Assembly (NCBI GenBank): GCA_024275695.1
Contig: JAJRYP010000031.1
Span: 1 to 22,132, forward strand
Direction of reading: 5' to 3'
DNA from: Patescibacteria group bacterium
GTDB taxonomy: Bacteria; Patescibacteriota; Gracilibacteria; UBA1369; PNNO01
Length of the DNA stretch: 22,132 nt
The notes under the pieces are model-generated. The model saw only the letters and a list, made by a program, of their open reading frames with translations, was not told where the DNA came from and ran no database searches. The position numbers and the translations under genes are program-made. Below, one piece after another: positions 7,992 through 16,359 of this stretch (position 1 is the stretch's first letter; each line of letters begins with the position of its first letter).

Positions 7992-9542
7992 TTATTTTTT
8001 TCTTCGGCGTAAAGCGGCCAGTCCCATTGAAGCTCCAACCAAAAGCCCGACACCCATTCCTGTTTTTGGAAGTGTGATACTTGTGATTAAGCCTTCGCTT
8101 TCGTTACCGGCGGCATCTTTACTGGTAAGTTTGAAATAATAACTTGTCCCGGGAGTTAGTCCTGTAAGTTCAAGTTCTTCGCGATCCGGACCTAAAGAAG
8201 TTCCGTCATCGTAACTTACACCTCCATCGGTACTTTTATAAAGGATTTGATCGATGATTGCCGCGTCTTCAGAGATTTCCCATGTAAGTTTTACAACGAA
8301 TTCGCTAACAATAGATGCTACAAAGTTTTTAACATTCTCAGGAGTTAACGCGGGCCCGCTATCTTCCATCGGTTCTGTTTCATCCGAAGAAACTTCTTCG
8401 TCGGAGCCTGTGTTTCCTTCAAATGAATCTGAATTGGCTGTTTCGTCAATTTCATTTCCGGCTTCATCAAGGACACCTGTAACGATTACCGTGTAAATAA
8501 CCGTTTCTTGAGGTGTTGTTTCAATTGTAACAACAGATCCTGTTTCATCGCGTTCAACACTTAAAATATCAAGCATGTTTGATGCGTCAGCTTCTTCGGC
8601 AATGAAGAAGTTTGTTTCAGGATCGCTATCTAAAATAACCGGTTCCGAGAAAACAACTTGCAGTGAATCTGTTCCAAGAGAAACTGCGGAAACAACTGTT
8701 GGTGCCTGCAGATCGTCTTCGGGAAGATCTCCGGTTAGGTCTGATCCGGGTTCCACGGTGCTTCCGATAAATGCCGCCGTATCGGAAGTGCCGCTTACGA
8801 TTGGATTCCCCGCCGTATCTTCAAGTTGAATCCCTACCGTTAAGATATATTCAGCTCCTCCTTCTTGAGGATCCGTAGTTAGTAAAACCGTTTCTCCAAG
8901 TACATCATCGGGATCCATTTCAACGGAAAGTACGGCCAATGATTCTGAGGTCGCGTTATCAATAATAGTAAATGCAGTTTCCGGTGCTTCGGAAGGAAGT
9001 ACAACCGCCTCTGAAAACACTACCTGGACAGTCGCGTTATCTAATGCCGATGCATCGCTTACCGTAGGAGCTTCTTCGTCGGCAGCCGCATGCTGCGGAG
9101 CCGGAGCTTCTCCGTAACTCGGATCAGGTGTCCCGTTAACTTCATTACTATAGTTTTCACTTTCATTTCCGGCTGCGTCATACGCAGTTACCGCAAAAAA
9201 TACTTCTTCTCCGTTTTCAAGACCTTCGACGAGATATTCAATAACATCACCTGCATCGATAACGTCATTGCTGTATTCTCCGCCTTCGGCCGTTACGGTT
9301 TCGGGACCGGAATAAATTTTATATCCCGCTACTCCGACATCGTCGGTTGCAACGTCCCAGCTTAAAAGGACAGCTCCATCGTAAACTTCAATTTGGACAT
9401 TTTCCACGTCATCCGGTGGAGTAATGTCAGCTTCCAAACCTTGCGCATGAGTTTTTGGCACGAAACTTACAGACAGTAATAGCGCCAAAACAAGGCTTAC
9501 AAGGTAAAAAAACACTTTGTTTTTTGCGGCAGTTTTCTGCAT
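7992..9542 (-). CDS. Secreted FN3/Ig-like surface protein with LPXTG-type sorting signal
   Basis: The 516-residue protein has a signal peptide (basic start, hydrophobic core at about 10-28, likely cut after THA33). A fibronectin type III-like domain lies at about 41-138 (PPDDVENVQIEVYDGAVLLSWD ... AYDAAGNES). Two similar bacterial Ig/SbsA-like domains follow at about 157-251 and 281-375, both starting APTVxxA and including VQVVFSE. After an acidic linker, a second FN3-like domain covers about 400-488. The end is LPKTG at 491-495, then a hydrophobic stretch and LRRRKK, the three-part signal used by class A-type sortases to attach proteins to peptidoglycan. No sortase gene is in the window. The protein is very acidic, typical of exposed adhesins or stalk proteins. 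A TATAAT (plus 9558-9563) lies 15 bases before the ATG. Confidence 0.9.
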   Translation of the reverse strand: MQKTAAKNKVFFYLVSLVLALLLSVSFVPKTHAQGLEADITPPDDVENVQIEVYDGAVLLSWDVATDDVGVAGYKIYSGPETVTAEGGEYSNDVIDAGDVIEYLVEGLENGEEVFFAVTAYDAAGNESENYSNEVNGTPDPSYGEAPAPQHAAADEEAPTVSDASALDNATVQVVFSEAVVLPSEAPETAFTIIDNATSESLAVLSVEMDPDDVLGETVLLTTDPQEGGAEYILTVGIQLEDTAGNPIVSGTSDTAAFIGSTVEPGSDLTGDLPEDDLQAPTVVSAVSLGTDSLQVVFSEPVILDSDPETNFFIAEEADASNMLDILSVERDETGSVVTIETTPQETVIYTVIVTGVLDEAGNEIDETANSDSFEGNTGSDEEVSSDETEPMEDSGPALTPENVKNFVASIVSEFVVKLTWEISEDAAIIDQILYKSTDGGVSYDDGTSLGPDREELELTGLTPGTSYYFKLTSKDAAGNESEGLITSITLPKTGMGVGLLVGASMGLAALRRRKK

Positions 9543-9655
9543 TTTATATTTGTGTTAATTATATATTTGATTTTTCGAAAATTAATCGACAAATCATGTA
9601 ATTATAGCAAAAATACGCAAAGAATTCAAGTACCAAAGAGGTGAATTTCCAAAGT

Positions 9656-10894
9656 TCACATCTGTTTGCTCCGTATCCTTACCTTCACAATCATATTCTT
9701 GAACATTTTTTCAACGGTAACCGTAATGTTTGAAAAATTGATAACTTCCCCTTCTTTGGGAAATCGTCTTAACTTATCAAGAATAAGCGCGCTGATCGGA
9801 TCTTTTTCATCTCCTTTTATGGTAATGCCAAGAGTATTGTTTATTTCTTCAAGCCTTGTTGTTCCTTGAGCAAAAAGTTCTCTTTCGCTGATTTTTTCTA
9901 TCGGGAAGCCTTCAATATCTGTTTCGTCCGCAATCTCTCCAACGATTTCTTCCAATAAATCTTCCAATGTAACGATTCCGGCTGTTCCGCCATATTCATC
10001 AATGGCAATTGCCAGATGTTGTCTTGCTTTTTGGAATTCTTTGAATAAGACATCTATTTTCTTGGAAACGGGAACCAAAATCGGTTTCATTAATTTAAGA
10101 TTTCCGAGTTTTTTGTTTGTGTTAAATTTCTCGGAAAGAGCAAGAATGTCTTTTGTGGTGACTATTCCTACGATATTATCCAAATTTTCTTTAAATACCG
10201 GAATTCTTGTATGTGGCTTTTTAATAACAAAATCAATTGCTTCCTGAAGTGTTGATTCGTCGGATAACGCATCAATTGCAACGCGAGGTGTCATAACTTC
10301 TTCAACTTCAATATCGTTAAAACGAAGAATGTTTTGTAAAAGTTCTTTTTCACGTTTTTCGATAGATCCGCCTTCCGCTCCCATATCGATTAAAGCCTTG
10401 ATTTCATCTTCCGAAACTTTTGATTCCGTGGGTCCACCCGTACTTTTTATCAAAAATTTAACCAGCTTGTCTAAAAGCCAAATCACCGGACTAAATATTT
10501 TTTGTAAAATATAAATCGGATATGCAAAAAAAAGCGATATCTTAACAGGATATTTTGTGGCAAATGATTTTGGAGTGATTTCTCCGAAAACCAGTACGAA
10601 AAAGGTCATAACGCCGGTTGCGATACCAAGCCCGGCAGATCCGAAAAGGTCTACAAACAAAGCTGTTGCAAGAACCGAAGCTCCGATATTTACCAAATTG
10701 TTTCCTATAAGGATGGTAATAAGAAGACGATGTGGATCACTTTTTATCTTTTTCAAAAGAAGCGCCTTGCGTGTTTTGCTTTTTGTAATGCTGCGAACTT
10801 TGGCATCACTTAGCGAAACAACAGCTGTTTCTCCTCCCGAGAAAAATCCGGAAAGGATAATTAAGATAACAAGTGCGATTATTGTTCCTGTCAT
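9656..10894 (-). CDS. CNNM/CBS/CorC-family membrane protein (HlyC/CorC type)
   Basis: The protein is 412 residues from the ATG at 10894. It contains a CNNM/DUF21 membrane domain at about 1-150 (LSGFFSGGETAVVSL, then helices and LVFGEITPKSFATKYP), a CBS pair from VEEVMTPRVAIDAL at about 198 to ITLEDLLEEIVGEI-like sequence at about 310, and a C-terminal CorC_HlyC domain at about 325-412. Relatives are involved in magnesium or cobalt export or resistance; the name hemolysin C is historical. The frame stays open up to 11062, but that extension would run into argS and lacks family character, so the ATG immediately before the first helix is preferred. A possible promoter is TTGCAA (plus 10951-10956), 16 bases, TAGAAT (plus 10929-10934). 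The gene is divergent from argS, 82 bases apart. Confidence 0.9.
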   Translation of the reverse strand: MTGTIIALVILIILSGFFSGGETAVVSLSDAKVRSITKSKTRKALLLKKIKSDPHRLLITILIGNNLVNIGASVLATALFVDLFGSAGLGIATGVMTFFVLVFGEITPKSFATKYPVKISLFFAYPIYILQKIFSPVIWLLDKLVKFLIKSTGGPTESKVSEDEIKALIDMGAEGGSIEKREKELLQNILRFNDIEVEEVMTPRVAIDALSDESTLQEAIDFVIKKPHTRIPVFKENLDNIVGIVTTKDILALSEKFNTNKKLGNLKLMKPILVPVSKKIDVLFKEFQKARQHLAIAIDEYGGTAGIVTLEDLLEEIVGEIADETDIEGFPIEKISERELFAQGTTRLEEINNTLGITIKGDEKDPISALILDKLRRFPKEGEVINFSNITVTVEKMFKNMIVKVRIRSKQM

Positions 10895-10976
10895 AAGTTT
10901 TTTTAAGTGCTTATGTTCATCTTTTTTTATTCTACTTTCTTTGCTATCTTTTGCAAGGACGTAAATTAAAAAGCCT

Positions 10977-13640
10977 ATGAGATTTATTATTAACGAGCAA
11001 CTTTCTGAAGAATATCCATCTTTGTCATTTGGCATCGTTATAGGGAAAAATGTGGATAACACACGGAAAAATACCGCTTTGCGGCAGATATATGACGGTC
11101 TTACGGTCCAAATTCAAAAAAAGTTTGCGCAGTCGGATATTAAATCTGAACCGAAAATCACTAATTGGCGCACTGTTTTCGAGAAAATTAGCGCAAAAAC
11201 GTTTCCTACTTCAATGGAAGCACTTTTAGATAAAGCCTTGAAGAAAAAGGAAACTCCTTTTCCTGATAATTTAAGCAGAATTCGAGATTATTTTATGCTC
11301 AAATGGCAAGTGCCGATTATGTGTTTCAGCCTTGATGACATTTACGGCGATATTCATCTTGAATATGACAAAAAGAACATTTTTTATCGTGATCAGGGAG
11401 GTGTTTTAACGAAAAAATGGAATAGCGAGCAGCTTGAGCGCGGATCGCTTCATAAGGAAACACAAAATGTAGTATTTATTATTGAAAATCTCGGAATTTT
11501 ACCGGAAGAAGATTTAAAGGAAAAAATTCATGAACTTGCCGCACTTGTTAACAAATACTGCTCAGGCGATGAATTTGAGGAAGATATTGTTAAATATCCC
11601 AGAAAAGAAAAAGATCTGTCCGTTATTGGTTTGACTGAATTTGAAGGTGTGGAAGTCAATGATGAGGAAGACAGTGCTCCGGACTCGGAACCGAAACATG
11701 TTTCAGAGCCGAAAGCTGAACAAATTTTAAGACCGCACACCACACCGGAGCCGAAACCCGAACCCGAACAGATTTCGGAAACGAAGGGTGAGCAAGAATC
11801 CGGGCCGGATCCGGAAGCCGAAGAGACAGTCGACAGAAATTCTTTGAAAGCGCGTTTAAAAGTAATGCTCCTTGAGGCTTGTGAAAAAGCGTATCCGGAA
11901 GCGGATGTTTCGTCTTTAGTCGTTGAATATCCGCGTGATGCCGAACATGGAGATTATGCCTGCAGTATTGCAATGAAATTGGCTAAGCAACTTGTAAAAG
12001 AACCTATTAAAATAGCGGAAAGAATCATTCGGCACATTGAACCGGTACAGTTTGTCGGATCGGTTGATGCCGTAATGCCCGGATTTATTAATATTAAAAT
12101 CGCTCGTCATTATCTTGAAAGTAAAGTTAAGGATTTTGCCGAAGATGCGGCCATTTTTGACAATACGCTTGGAGGAGGCGATGCGATTGTTGTTGATTAT
12201 TCATCACCGAATATCGCAAAACCTCTTGGAGTACATCATCTTCTGTCAACTGTTATCGGGCAATCAATCTATAATATTTATAAAACACTCGGTTTTAAAA
12301 CTATCGGAGTAAATCATCTCGGTGATTGGGGAACTCAGTTTGGAAAGCTTATTTACGCCTATAAACAATGGGGGAATAAAAAAAGCATAGAGAAAAATCC
12401 TATACCGGAGCTTTTAAAGTTATATGTAAAATTCCATGAAGAAGCTGAACAAGATCGGTCAATTGAGGATAAAGCGCGCGAAGAATTTAAAAAAATGGAA
12501 GAAGGTAACGAAGAAAATATTAATCTTTGGAAGTGGTTTAAGGATTTAAGTATTGCCGATCTTGAAAAAACTTATAAATATTTGGGTATTCATTTTGATG
12601 AATATATCGGTGAAAGTTTCTATAATGATAAAATGGCTCCGATAATTGAAGAAGGTAAGGAAAAAGGGGTCTTTAAACAAGGTGAAGGCGGAGCTTTGAT
12701 AGTCGAATTCGATAATGCGAATTTACCTCCGTACATGGTACAAAAATCGGATGGAACCACGCTCTATTCAACTCGTGATCTTGCGACTCTGGCTTATAGA
12801 ATTAAACGTTGGGAGCCAAAACAGATTCTATATGTTGTTGATACTGCTCAAAGTCTTCATTTTAAACAATTGTTTGAAACGGCAAAAATGCTTGGAATGG
12901 ATAAGAGCAAGCTTGTTCATGTCTCCTTTGGACGAATGCATCTTCCTGATCGAGCGATGAGTACGCGAAAAGGAAATGTTATCTTATTGGAAGATTTAAT
13001 TAAGCAGGGTATTGAAAAGGCGGACAAAATTGTTAAAGAAAAAAGTAAGGAATTAAAAAAGAAAGAATGCGAGGAAGTTGTGCGAAAAGTTGCCGTCGGT
13101 GCTATTAAATATAACATTTTATCTCAAAACAGAACTACGGATCTCACTTTTGACTGGGATAAGATGCTTTCACTTGAAGGAAACAGCGCGCCTTATCTTC
13201 AATACACGGTTGCGCGAGCGGAAAGTATTTTGCGAAAATATAACGAAATAACTCATGAAAGTAAGAAGACAACTACGAAAAACGATGACAAAAAAGAAGA
13301 AAATCCCCAAACGGATCTTTTTGAAGCATTGGAACGTGCTACGGGATATGGAGATAATTTAAAACCTTTTGAACACCCCAAAGAGCAGGCGGTCGCACGT
13401 TTATTGGTTAAATTTCAGGAGCATCTTGTTTTGGCGGCCGAGGAGTATAAACCGAACTTATTAACGAATTATTTGTATGAATTGGCACAAGAGTTCAATA
13501 GCTTCTATAACGCTGTTTCCGTTTTACAAGCGGATAGCACACATGTACGACTGGCACGTTTGAATATTACAAAAGCGGTCTCGAGAGTAATGAAAGAAGG
13601 TTTGAGAATTTTAGGCGTTGAAGTGCCGGAAAGAATGTAG
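10977..13640 (+). CDS. argS: Arginyl-tRNA synthetase with N-terminal B3/4-like domain fusion
   Basis: At 887 residues this is about 300 longer than ordinary ArgRS. Residues 1 to about 205 resemble the B3/B4 tRNA-binding domain of the PheRS beta-chain (COG3382-like): TNWRTVFEKISAKTFPTSMEAL, RDYFMLKWQVPIMCFSLDDI and HKETQNVVFIIENLG. A Glu/Pro-rich linker (about 225-285) follows. From about 288 the class I ArgRS begins: N-terminal Add-1 domain, then the catalytic domain with SSPNIAKPLGVHHL, where the HIGH motif reads GVHH at 418-421, NHLGDWGTQFG, a KMSKS-region MSTRKG at 661-666, and the DALR anticodon-binding domain from about 735 (NSAPYLQYTVARAESI) to the end (VRLARLNITKAV ... LGVEVPERM). The frame is continuous, so the fusion is not an annotation artefact. 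It charges tRNA-Arg in the cytoplasm. The added domain could assist tRNA binding or editing; that is inference. No Shine-Dalgarno is close to the ATG. Confidence 0.92.
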   Translation: MRFIINEQLSEEYPSLSFGIVIGKNVDNTRKNTALRQIYDGLTVQIQKKFAQSDIKSEPKITNWRTVFEKISAKTFPTSMEALLDKALKKKETPFPDNLSRIRDYFMLKWQVPIMCFSLDDIYGDIHLEYDKKNIFYRDQGGVLTKKWNSEQLERGSLHKETQNVVFIIENLGILPEEDLKEKIHELAALVNKYCSGDEFEEDIVKYPRKEKDLSVIGLTEFEGVEVNDEEDSAPDSEPKHVSEPKAEQILRPHTTPEPKPEPEQISETKGEQESGPDPEAEETVDRNSLKARLKVMLLEACEKAYPEADVSSLVVEYPRDAEHGDYACSIAMKLAKQLVKEPIKIAERIIRHIEPVQFVGSVDAVMPGFINIKIARHYLESKVKDFAEDAAIFDNTLGGGDAIVVDYSSPNIAKPLGVHHLLSTVIGQSIYNIYKTLGFKTIGVNHLGDWGTQFGKLIYAYKQWGNKKSIEKNPIPELLKLYVKFHEEAEQDRSIEDKAREEFKKMEEGNEENINLWKWFKDLSIADLEKTYKYLGIHFDEYIGESFYNDKMAPIIEEGKEKGVFKQGEGGALIVEFDNANLPPYMVQKSDGTTLYSTRDLATLAYRIKRWEPKQILYVVDTAQSLHFKQLFETAKMLGMDKSKLVHVSFGRMHLPDRAMSTRKGNVILLEDLIKQGIEKADKIVKEKSKELKKKECEEVVRKVAVGAIKYNILSQNRTTDLTFDWDKMLSLEGNSAPYLQYTVARAESILRKYNEITHESKKTTTKNDDKKEENPQTDLFEALERATGYGDNLKPFEHPKEQAVARLLVKFQEHLVLAAEEYKPNLLTNYLYELAQEFNSFYNAVSVLQADSTHVRLARLNITKAVSRVMKEGLRILGVEVPERM

Positions 13641-13771
13641 AAGATTTGAACAGGCTTTCATGAACGGCTTCGCGCACATTTAGCGTGCCGCAAGGTGTTC
13701 ATTCAATCCCGTTTTCACATTTTGTGGATTTCTTTTAAAAAATTGTATATATTATTCTTCGTGATCAATGC

Positions 13772-13861
13772 GGAGAGATGGCAGAGCGGTCGAATGCGGC
13801 GGTCTTGAAAACCGTTAGGCGCGCAAGCGTCTCCAGGGTTCGAATCCCTGTCTCTCCGCCA
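13772..13861 (+). tRNA. tRNA-Ser(UGA)
   Basis: The acceptor stem GGAGAGA (13772-13778) pairs with TCTCTCC (13851-13857). The anticodon loop CTTGAAA (13804-13810) gives anticodon TGA at 13806-13808, closed by a five-pair stem. A long variable arm (GGCGCGCAAGCGTC region), as in serine tRNAs, is followed by the T-arm AGGGTTCGAATCCCT. The discriminator is G and the CCA end is encoded. It reads UCA codons. It lies about 130 bases after argS on the same strand, with an AT-rich stretch (TATATT at 13748-13753) just upstream that could be its own -10 box. Confidence 0.97.
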
Positions 13862-13907
13862 TTTTTAGCGAAGTGAGGCGAATGCCGAGCGGAGCTCTTT
13901 AAAGCCT

Positions 13908-13938
13908 CCCCTTGGGAAGGTTTTAAAGGGGGATTTTT
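13908..13938 (+). terminator. Possible terminator after tRNA-Ser
   Basis: CCCCTT at 13908-13913 can pair with AAGGGG at 13926-13931, followed by GGA and five T. An alternative shorter hairpin CCTT/AAGG (13910-13920) excludes the longer one. Position and T-run fit termination of the tRNA transcript. Confidence 0.5.
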
Positions 13939-14040
13939 GAGTGGAAAGAAATAGCGACACAACAAAGTGATAAGGCAAATTCACCCGGGGCGGAATTCTC
14001 ACTCCCGGAATCTAAAGTTTTTTGAACATTTTACATACTA

Positions 14041-14155
14041 ACTTTCGGCTTCCCGGGAAGTCGACAACCAAAAATAGCAATTTACCGTTATTTAATAAGG
14101 AAAACAAGCTGCCGAAAAGCTGAAACCTCAAAACGTAAAGCCGCAAACCTGTCAA
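14041..14155. repeat. 115-bp dispersed structured repeat, copy 2
   Basis: This is the gap-free partner of 7760-7874 (18 differences). The leading palindrome (14045-14064) has one altered position, which leaves a G-U pair in plus-strand RNA but an A-C mismatch in minus-strand RNA. The third stem is AGCT/AGCT where copy 1 has GGCT/AGCC. It lies 45 bases beyond the terminator of the RRM gene, between that gene and tRNA-Ser. A GCCCGGGGC palindrome-like string directly follows at about 14156-14165. No minus-strand gene lies downstream before tRNA-Ser, so it is not a leader element for a neighbour on that strand. Confidence 0.75.
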
Positions 14156-14200
14156 GCCCGGGGCTGAATTGAAAATATAATAAAATCCAAAGTAAGCATA

Positions 14201-14233
14201 AAAAAAACAGGGCTGCGCGCACCCTGTTTTTTT
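14201..14233 (-). terminator. Intrinsic terminator of the RRM protein gene
   Basis: A perfect 12-bp stem (14201-14212 with 14222-14233) encloses a nine-base GC-rich loop. The A-run at its left end gives a U-tract on the minus strand, and the T-run at its right end could serve the plus strand, so it may work in both directions. It begins 13 bases after the stop codon of the RRM gene. Confidence 0.88.
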
Positions 14234-14246
14234 AGAAAAATATTCT

Positions 14247-14717
14247 TTATGCTGCTTTTTCTTCAGAATCATCTTCCGATGCTTCTTCAGCCGGAGCCTC
14301 CTTGGCAGGTTCTTCGGCAGAATCATCTTCCGATGCTTCTTCAGCCGGAGCCTCTTCGGCAGGTTCTTCGGCAGAATTATCTTCCGATGTTTCTTCAGCC
14401 GGAGCCTCTTCGGAAACCGGTTCAGCAGTTGGAGCAGGTGCTCCTTCGTCGTCACGCGGAGGTCGTTCTTTCATAGGACGAGCTTCGTTTACGATCAATT
14501 TTCTACCTTCAAATTCTTGTTCGTGCCACATTTCAATAGCTTTTGCGGCGGATTCATCATCTGCCATGTCCACGAAACCAAATCCTCTTGATCTTCCGGA
14601 GAATTTGTCAGTAATAATTTTTACAGATTCAACAGTCCCCGCTTTTGCGAATGCGTCACGAAGAGAATCTTCTGTTGTGCTGTAAGGAATTCCTCCTACG
14701 TACAATGTTTTAGCCAT
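14247..14717 (-). CDS. RRM-type RNA-binding protein with acidic repeat tail
   Basis: The 156-residue protein has one RNA recognition motif at about 1-82: RNP2 as LYVGGI near the start and RNP1 as SRGFGFVDM at about 43-51, with the usual beta-alpha-beta-beta-alpha-beta order ending GRKLIVNEARP. Small bacterial RRM proteins of this type bind single-stranded RNA in the cytoplasm and are often linked to cold or stress response. The remaining 70 or so residues are Glu/Ala/Pro/Ser-rich and built from 18-residue repeats (EEPAEEAPAEEASEDDSA), with no hydrophobic residues, so they are probably disordered. The ATG gives the standard MAKTLYVGGI start. A strong terminator follows. The acidic tail could limit RNA binding or mediate contacts. 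Confidence 0.92.
   Translation of the reverse strand: MAKTLYVGGIPYSTTEDSLRDAFAKAGTVESVKIITDKFSGRSRGFGFVDMADDESAAKAIEMWHEQEFEGRKLIVNEARPMKERPPRDDEGAPAPTAEPVSEEAPAEETSEDNSAEEPAEEAPAEEASEDDSAEEPAKEAPAEEASEDDSEEKAA
14266..14413. repeat. 54-bp in-frame tandem repeat in the RRM gene
   Basis: Units begin at 14266, 14320 and 14374, exactly 54 bases apart; the third is incomplete and diverges after about 40 bases. The first two differ only at a few positions, so duplication was recent or is maintained. Each unit encodes 18 acidic residues. Copy number may vary between strains. Confidence 0.85.
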
Positions 14718-14943
14718 ACTTTACAAATAAATACTAATAGTCGTAAATCTACTCTCATATGATTTTCTTGAAATAAAGGTATAATCATTCGCGCACACAA
14801 TTGTTTTATTTAAAAAAATCCTACTTGAGAAAACTTACGATACAGACTTTGACGGATAAGCAAGCGAAAGTCAATGTCTTTTTGCATAGAAGGCAAAAAT
14901 ATTTAATAATATCCGCAGATGTTTGAAGCCGTAATTTGAATAA

Positions 14944-15666
14944 ATGTCGCAAATGTTAAAAATTGCAATACAAGTAAAACAAGATTTACAGACTTTTGCT
15001 GATTCCGAAAAAGCTAAAATTTTATCGCGTTTTTTCAAAACCGGAAAAGGTGAATATGGCGAAGGTGACCTTTTTATTGGCGTACAGGTCCCGGAACAAC
15101 GAAAAGTCGCGAAAAAATATTACAAGGAAATTCCTCTTCAAGAGATTGCAAAACTTTTGAAAAGTAAAATTCACGAACATCGTCTTACCGCGCTCTTAAT
15201 GCTTACATATAAATACCCTAAATTATCCGAAGAAGAACAAAAGGAAATAGTGGATTTTTATCTTACAAATACACTTTATATTAATAATTGGGATTTAATC
15301 GATTTAACAGCTCCGAAAATTCTCGGAGAATATCTTCTTGATAAGCCTAAAAAGCGAAGAATACTTTATAAATTTGCGAAATCTCAATCGTTATGGGAGC
15401 GAAGAATTGCAATTCTAACGACTTACGCATTTATAAGAGATGGCCAATTTGATGATACGATGGCGATTTCGGAAATTTTATTAAGAGATAAACATGATTT
15501 GATTCACAAAGGAGTTGGGTGGATGCTTCGTGAAGTCGGGAACAGAGATCAAAATACCGAAGAAGCATTTCTGAAAAAACACTATAAAAATATGCCTCGA
15601 ACCATGCTAAGATACGCAATTGAAAAATTCGATAAGGAAAAACGCAAATTTTATATGTCTAAATAA
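14944..15666 (+). CDS. AlkD-like DNA alkylation repair protein
   Basis: The 240-residue protein is helical throughout and matches the AlkD family (COG4912) of HEAT-repeat DNA glycosylases, which remove 3- and 7-alkylpurines. Recognisable segments are GEGDLFIGVQVPEQRKVAKKY, NNWDLIDLTAPKILG, LWERRIAILTTYAFIR and HKGVGWMLREVGNRD. Trp116 and Asp120 have the same spacing as the catalytic Trp109/Asp113 of Bacillus cereus AlkD; Arg153/154 and Trp183 are likely equivalents of Arg148 and Trp187. An ATG three codons further in (14953) is an alternative start. It ends three bases before the stop of the convergent ferritin-like gene, leaving no room for a separate terminator. No Shine-Dalgarno is seen. 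Confidence 0.9.
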   Translation: MSQMLKIAIQVKQDLQTFADSEKAKILSRFFKTGKGEYGEGDLFIGVQVPEQRKVAKKYYKEIPLQEIAKLLKSKIHEHRLTALLMLTYKYPKLSEEEQKEIVDFYLTNTLYINNWDLIDLTAPKILGEYLLDKPKKRRILYKFAKSQSLWERRIAILTTYAFIRDGQFDDTMAISEILLRDKHDLIHKGVGWMLREVGNRDQNTEEAFLKKHYKNMPRTMLRYAIEKFDKEKRKFYMSK

Positions 15667-15669
15667 TCT

Positions 15670-16155
15670 CTAAACACCTTTTAAATCTTCTTCGATTTGT
15701 TGAAGGTCGTCTTCGTGTTCAACTTCATCCACAAGAATTGAAACAGCCATATTATAAGTGATAACATCTTTATCTTTCACCATGTCCGCAATTTTTTTAT
15801 ACACGGCAATAGCACACTGCTCACCCTTAATATTCTGCGCCAAAATTTTCTTAACGGATGGATCTTCGGGAGCGTCATATCCGCAATTCGTAAGTTTATA
15901 CCAGTCTTCGGGTTTTAAAATCGGAGTGCCGCCGAGTTGAAGAATTCTATCGACTAACATGCCGGCATGTCTGAGCTCGTCATTCGCGTGTTCTTCAAGT
16001 TCAACGATTACCGATTCACGCAAAGGGCCTGTTACCACTTTTGCTCCAATCCAGTATTGATAATATGCGAGCCATTCATCGGCAAGGGCTTTGTTGAGTA
16101 AATCGATTAATTCATTAACATCAACTTCAACAAGTTCTCTTCCGCGTGTTCCCAT
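15670..16155 (-). CDS. Ferritin-like (bacterioferritin-type) diiron protein
   Basis: The 161-residue protein is a four-helix bundle of the ferritin-like superfamily. A complete set of diiron ligands in bacterioferritin order can be assigned: E27 (ADEWLAYYQYW), E60 and H63 (DELRHAGM), E112 (KGEQCAIAVY), E144 and H147 (DEVEHEDD). The segment DRILQLGGTPIL also matches bacterioferritin-like proteins. The methionine that binds haem in bacterioferritin (the residue after E60) is Leu61, so haem binding is not expected. It may store iron or protect against peroxide in the cytoplasm; whether it forms a 24-mer or a Dps-like cage cannot be told. Its start region is preceded by AT-rich sequence without a Shine-Dalgarno. 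Confidence 0.85.
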   Translation of the reverse strand: MGTRGRELVEVDVNELIDLLNKALADEWLAYYQYWIGAKVVTGPLRESVIVELEEHANDELRHAGMLVDRILQLGGTPILKPEDWYKLTNCGYDAPEDPSVKKILAQNIKGEQCAIAVYKKIADMVKDKDVITYNMAVSILVDEVEHEDDLQQIEEDLKGV

Positions 16156-16359
16156 AATTAATTTGGTTAGTAATAATTTGTCTTTATCAATATATCTTGA
16201 TTTATAATTTTTGCAACAGATAGAGCATCGAAGATTATTAAGCGAGCGTGCTATTTAAGGAAAGGAATGTTCACATAGCGCAAATGAATTCAAATATTTG
16301 TTTCTCACGTTGTTTTATGTAATGATTTTGTCGATAATTTATTTTTAACCAACTGTGAA

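Noticed and set aside
10895..11062. N-terminal extension of the CNNM/CBS protein
   Set aside because: It would overlap argS head-on and adds a polar, unfamiliar stretch; the family normally starts at the first membrane helix.
13765..13965. Minus-strand open frame containing GGETGIRTLETLARL
   Set aside because: It is the antisense of tRNA-Ser; this GGETGIRTL-type translation is a well-known false protein.
14012..14455. Minus-strand frame overlapping the RRM gene and repeat copy 2
   Set aside because: It is a shadow of the RRM tail repeats, runs through a terminator and into the 115-bp repeat, and the repeat does not evolve like coding sequence.
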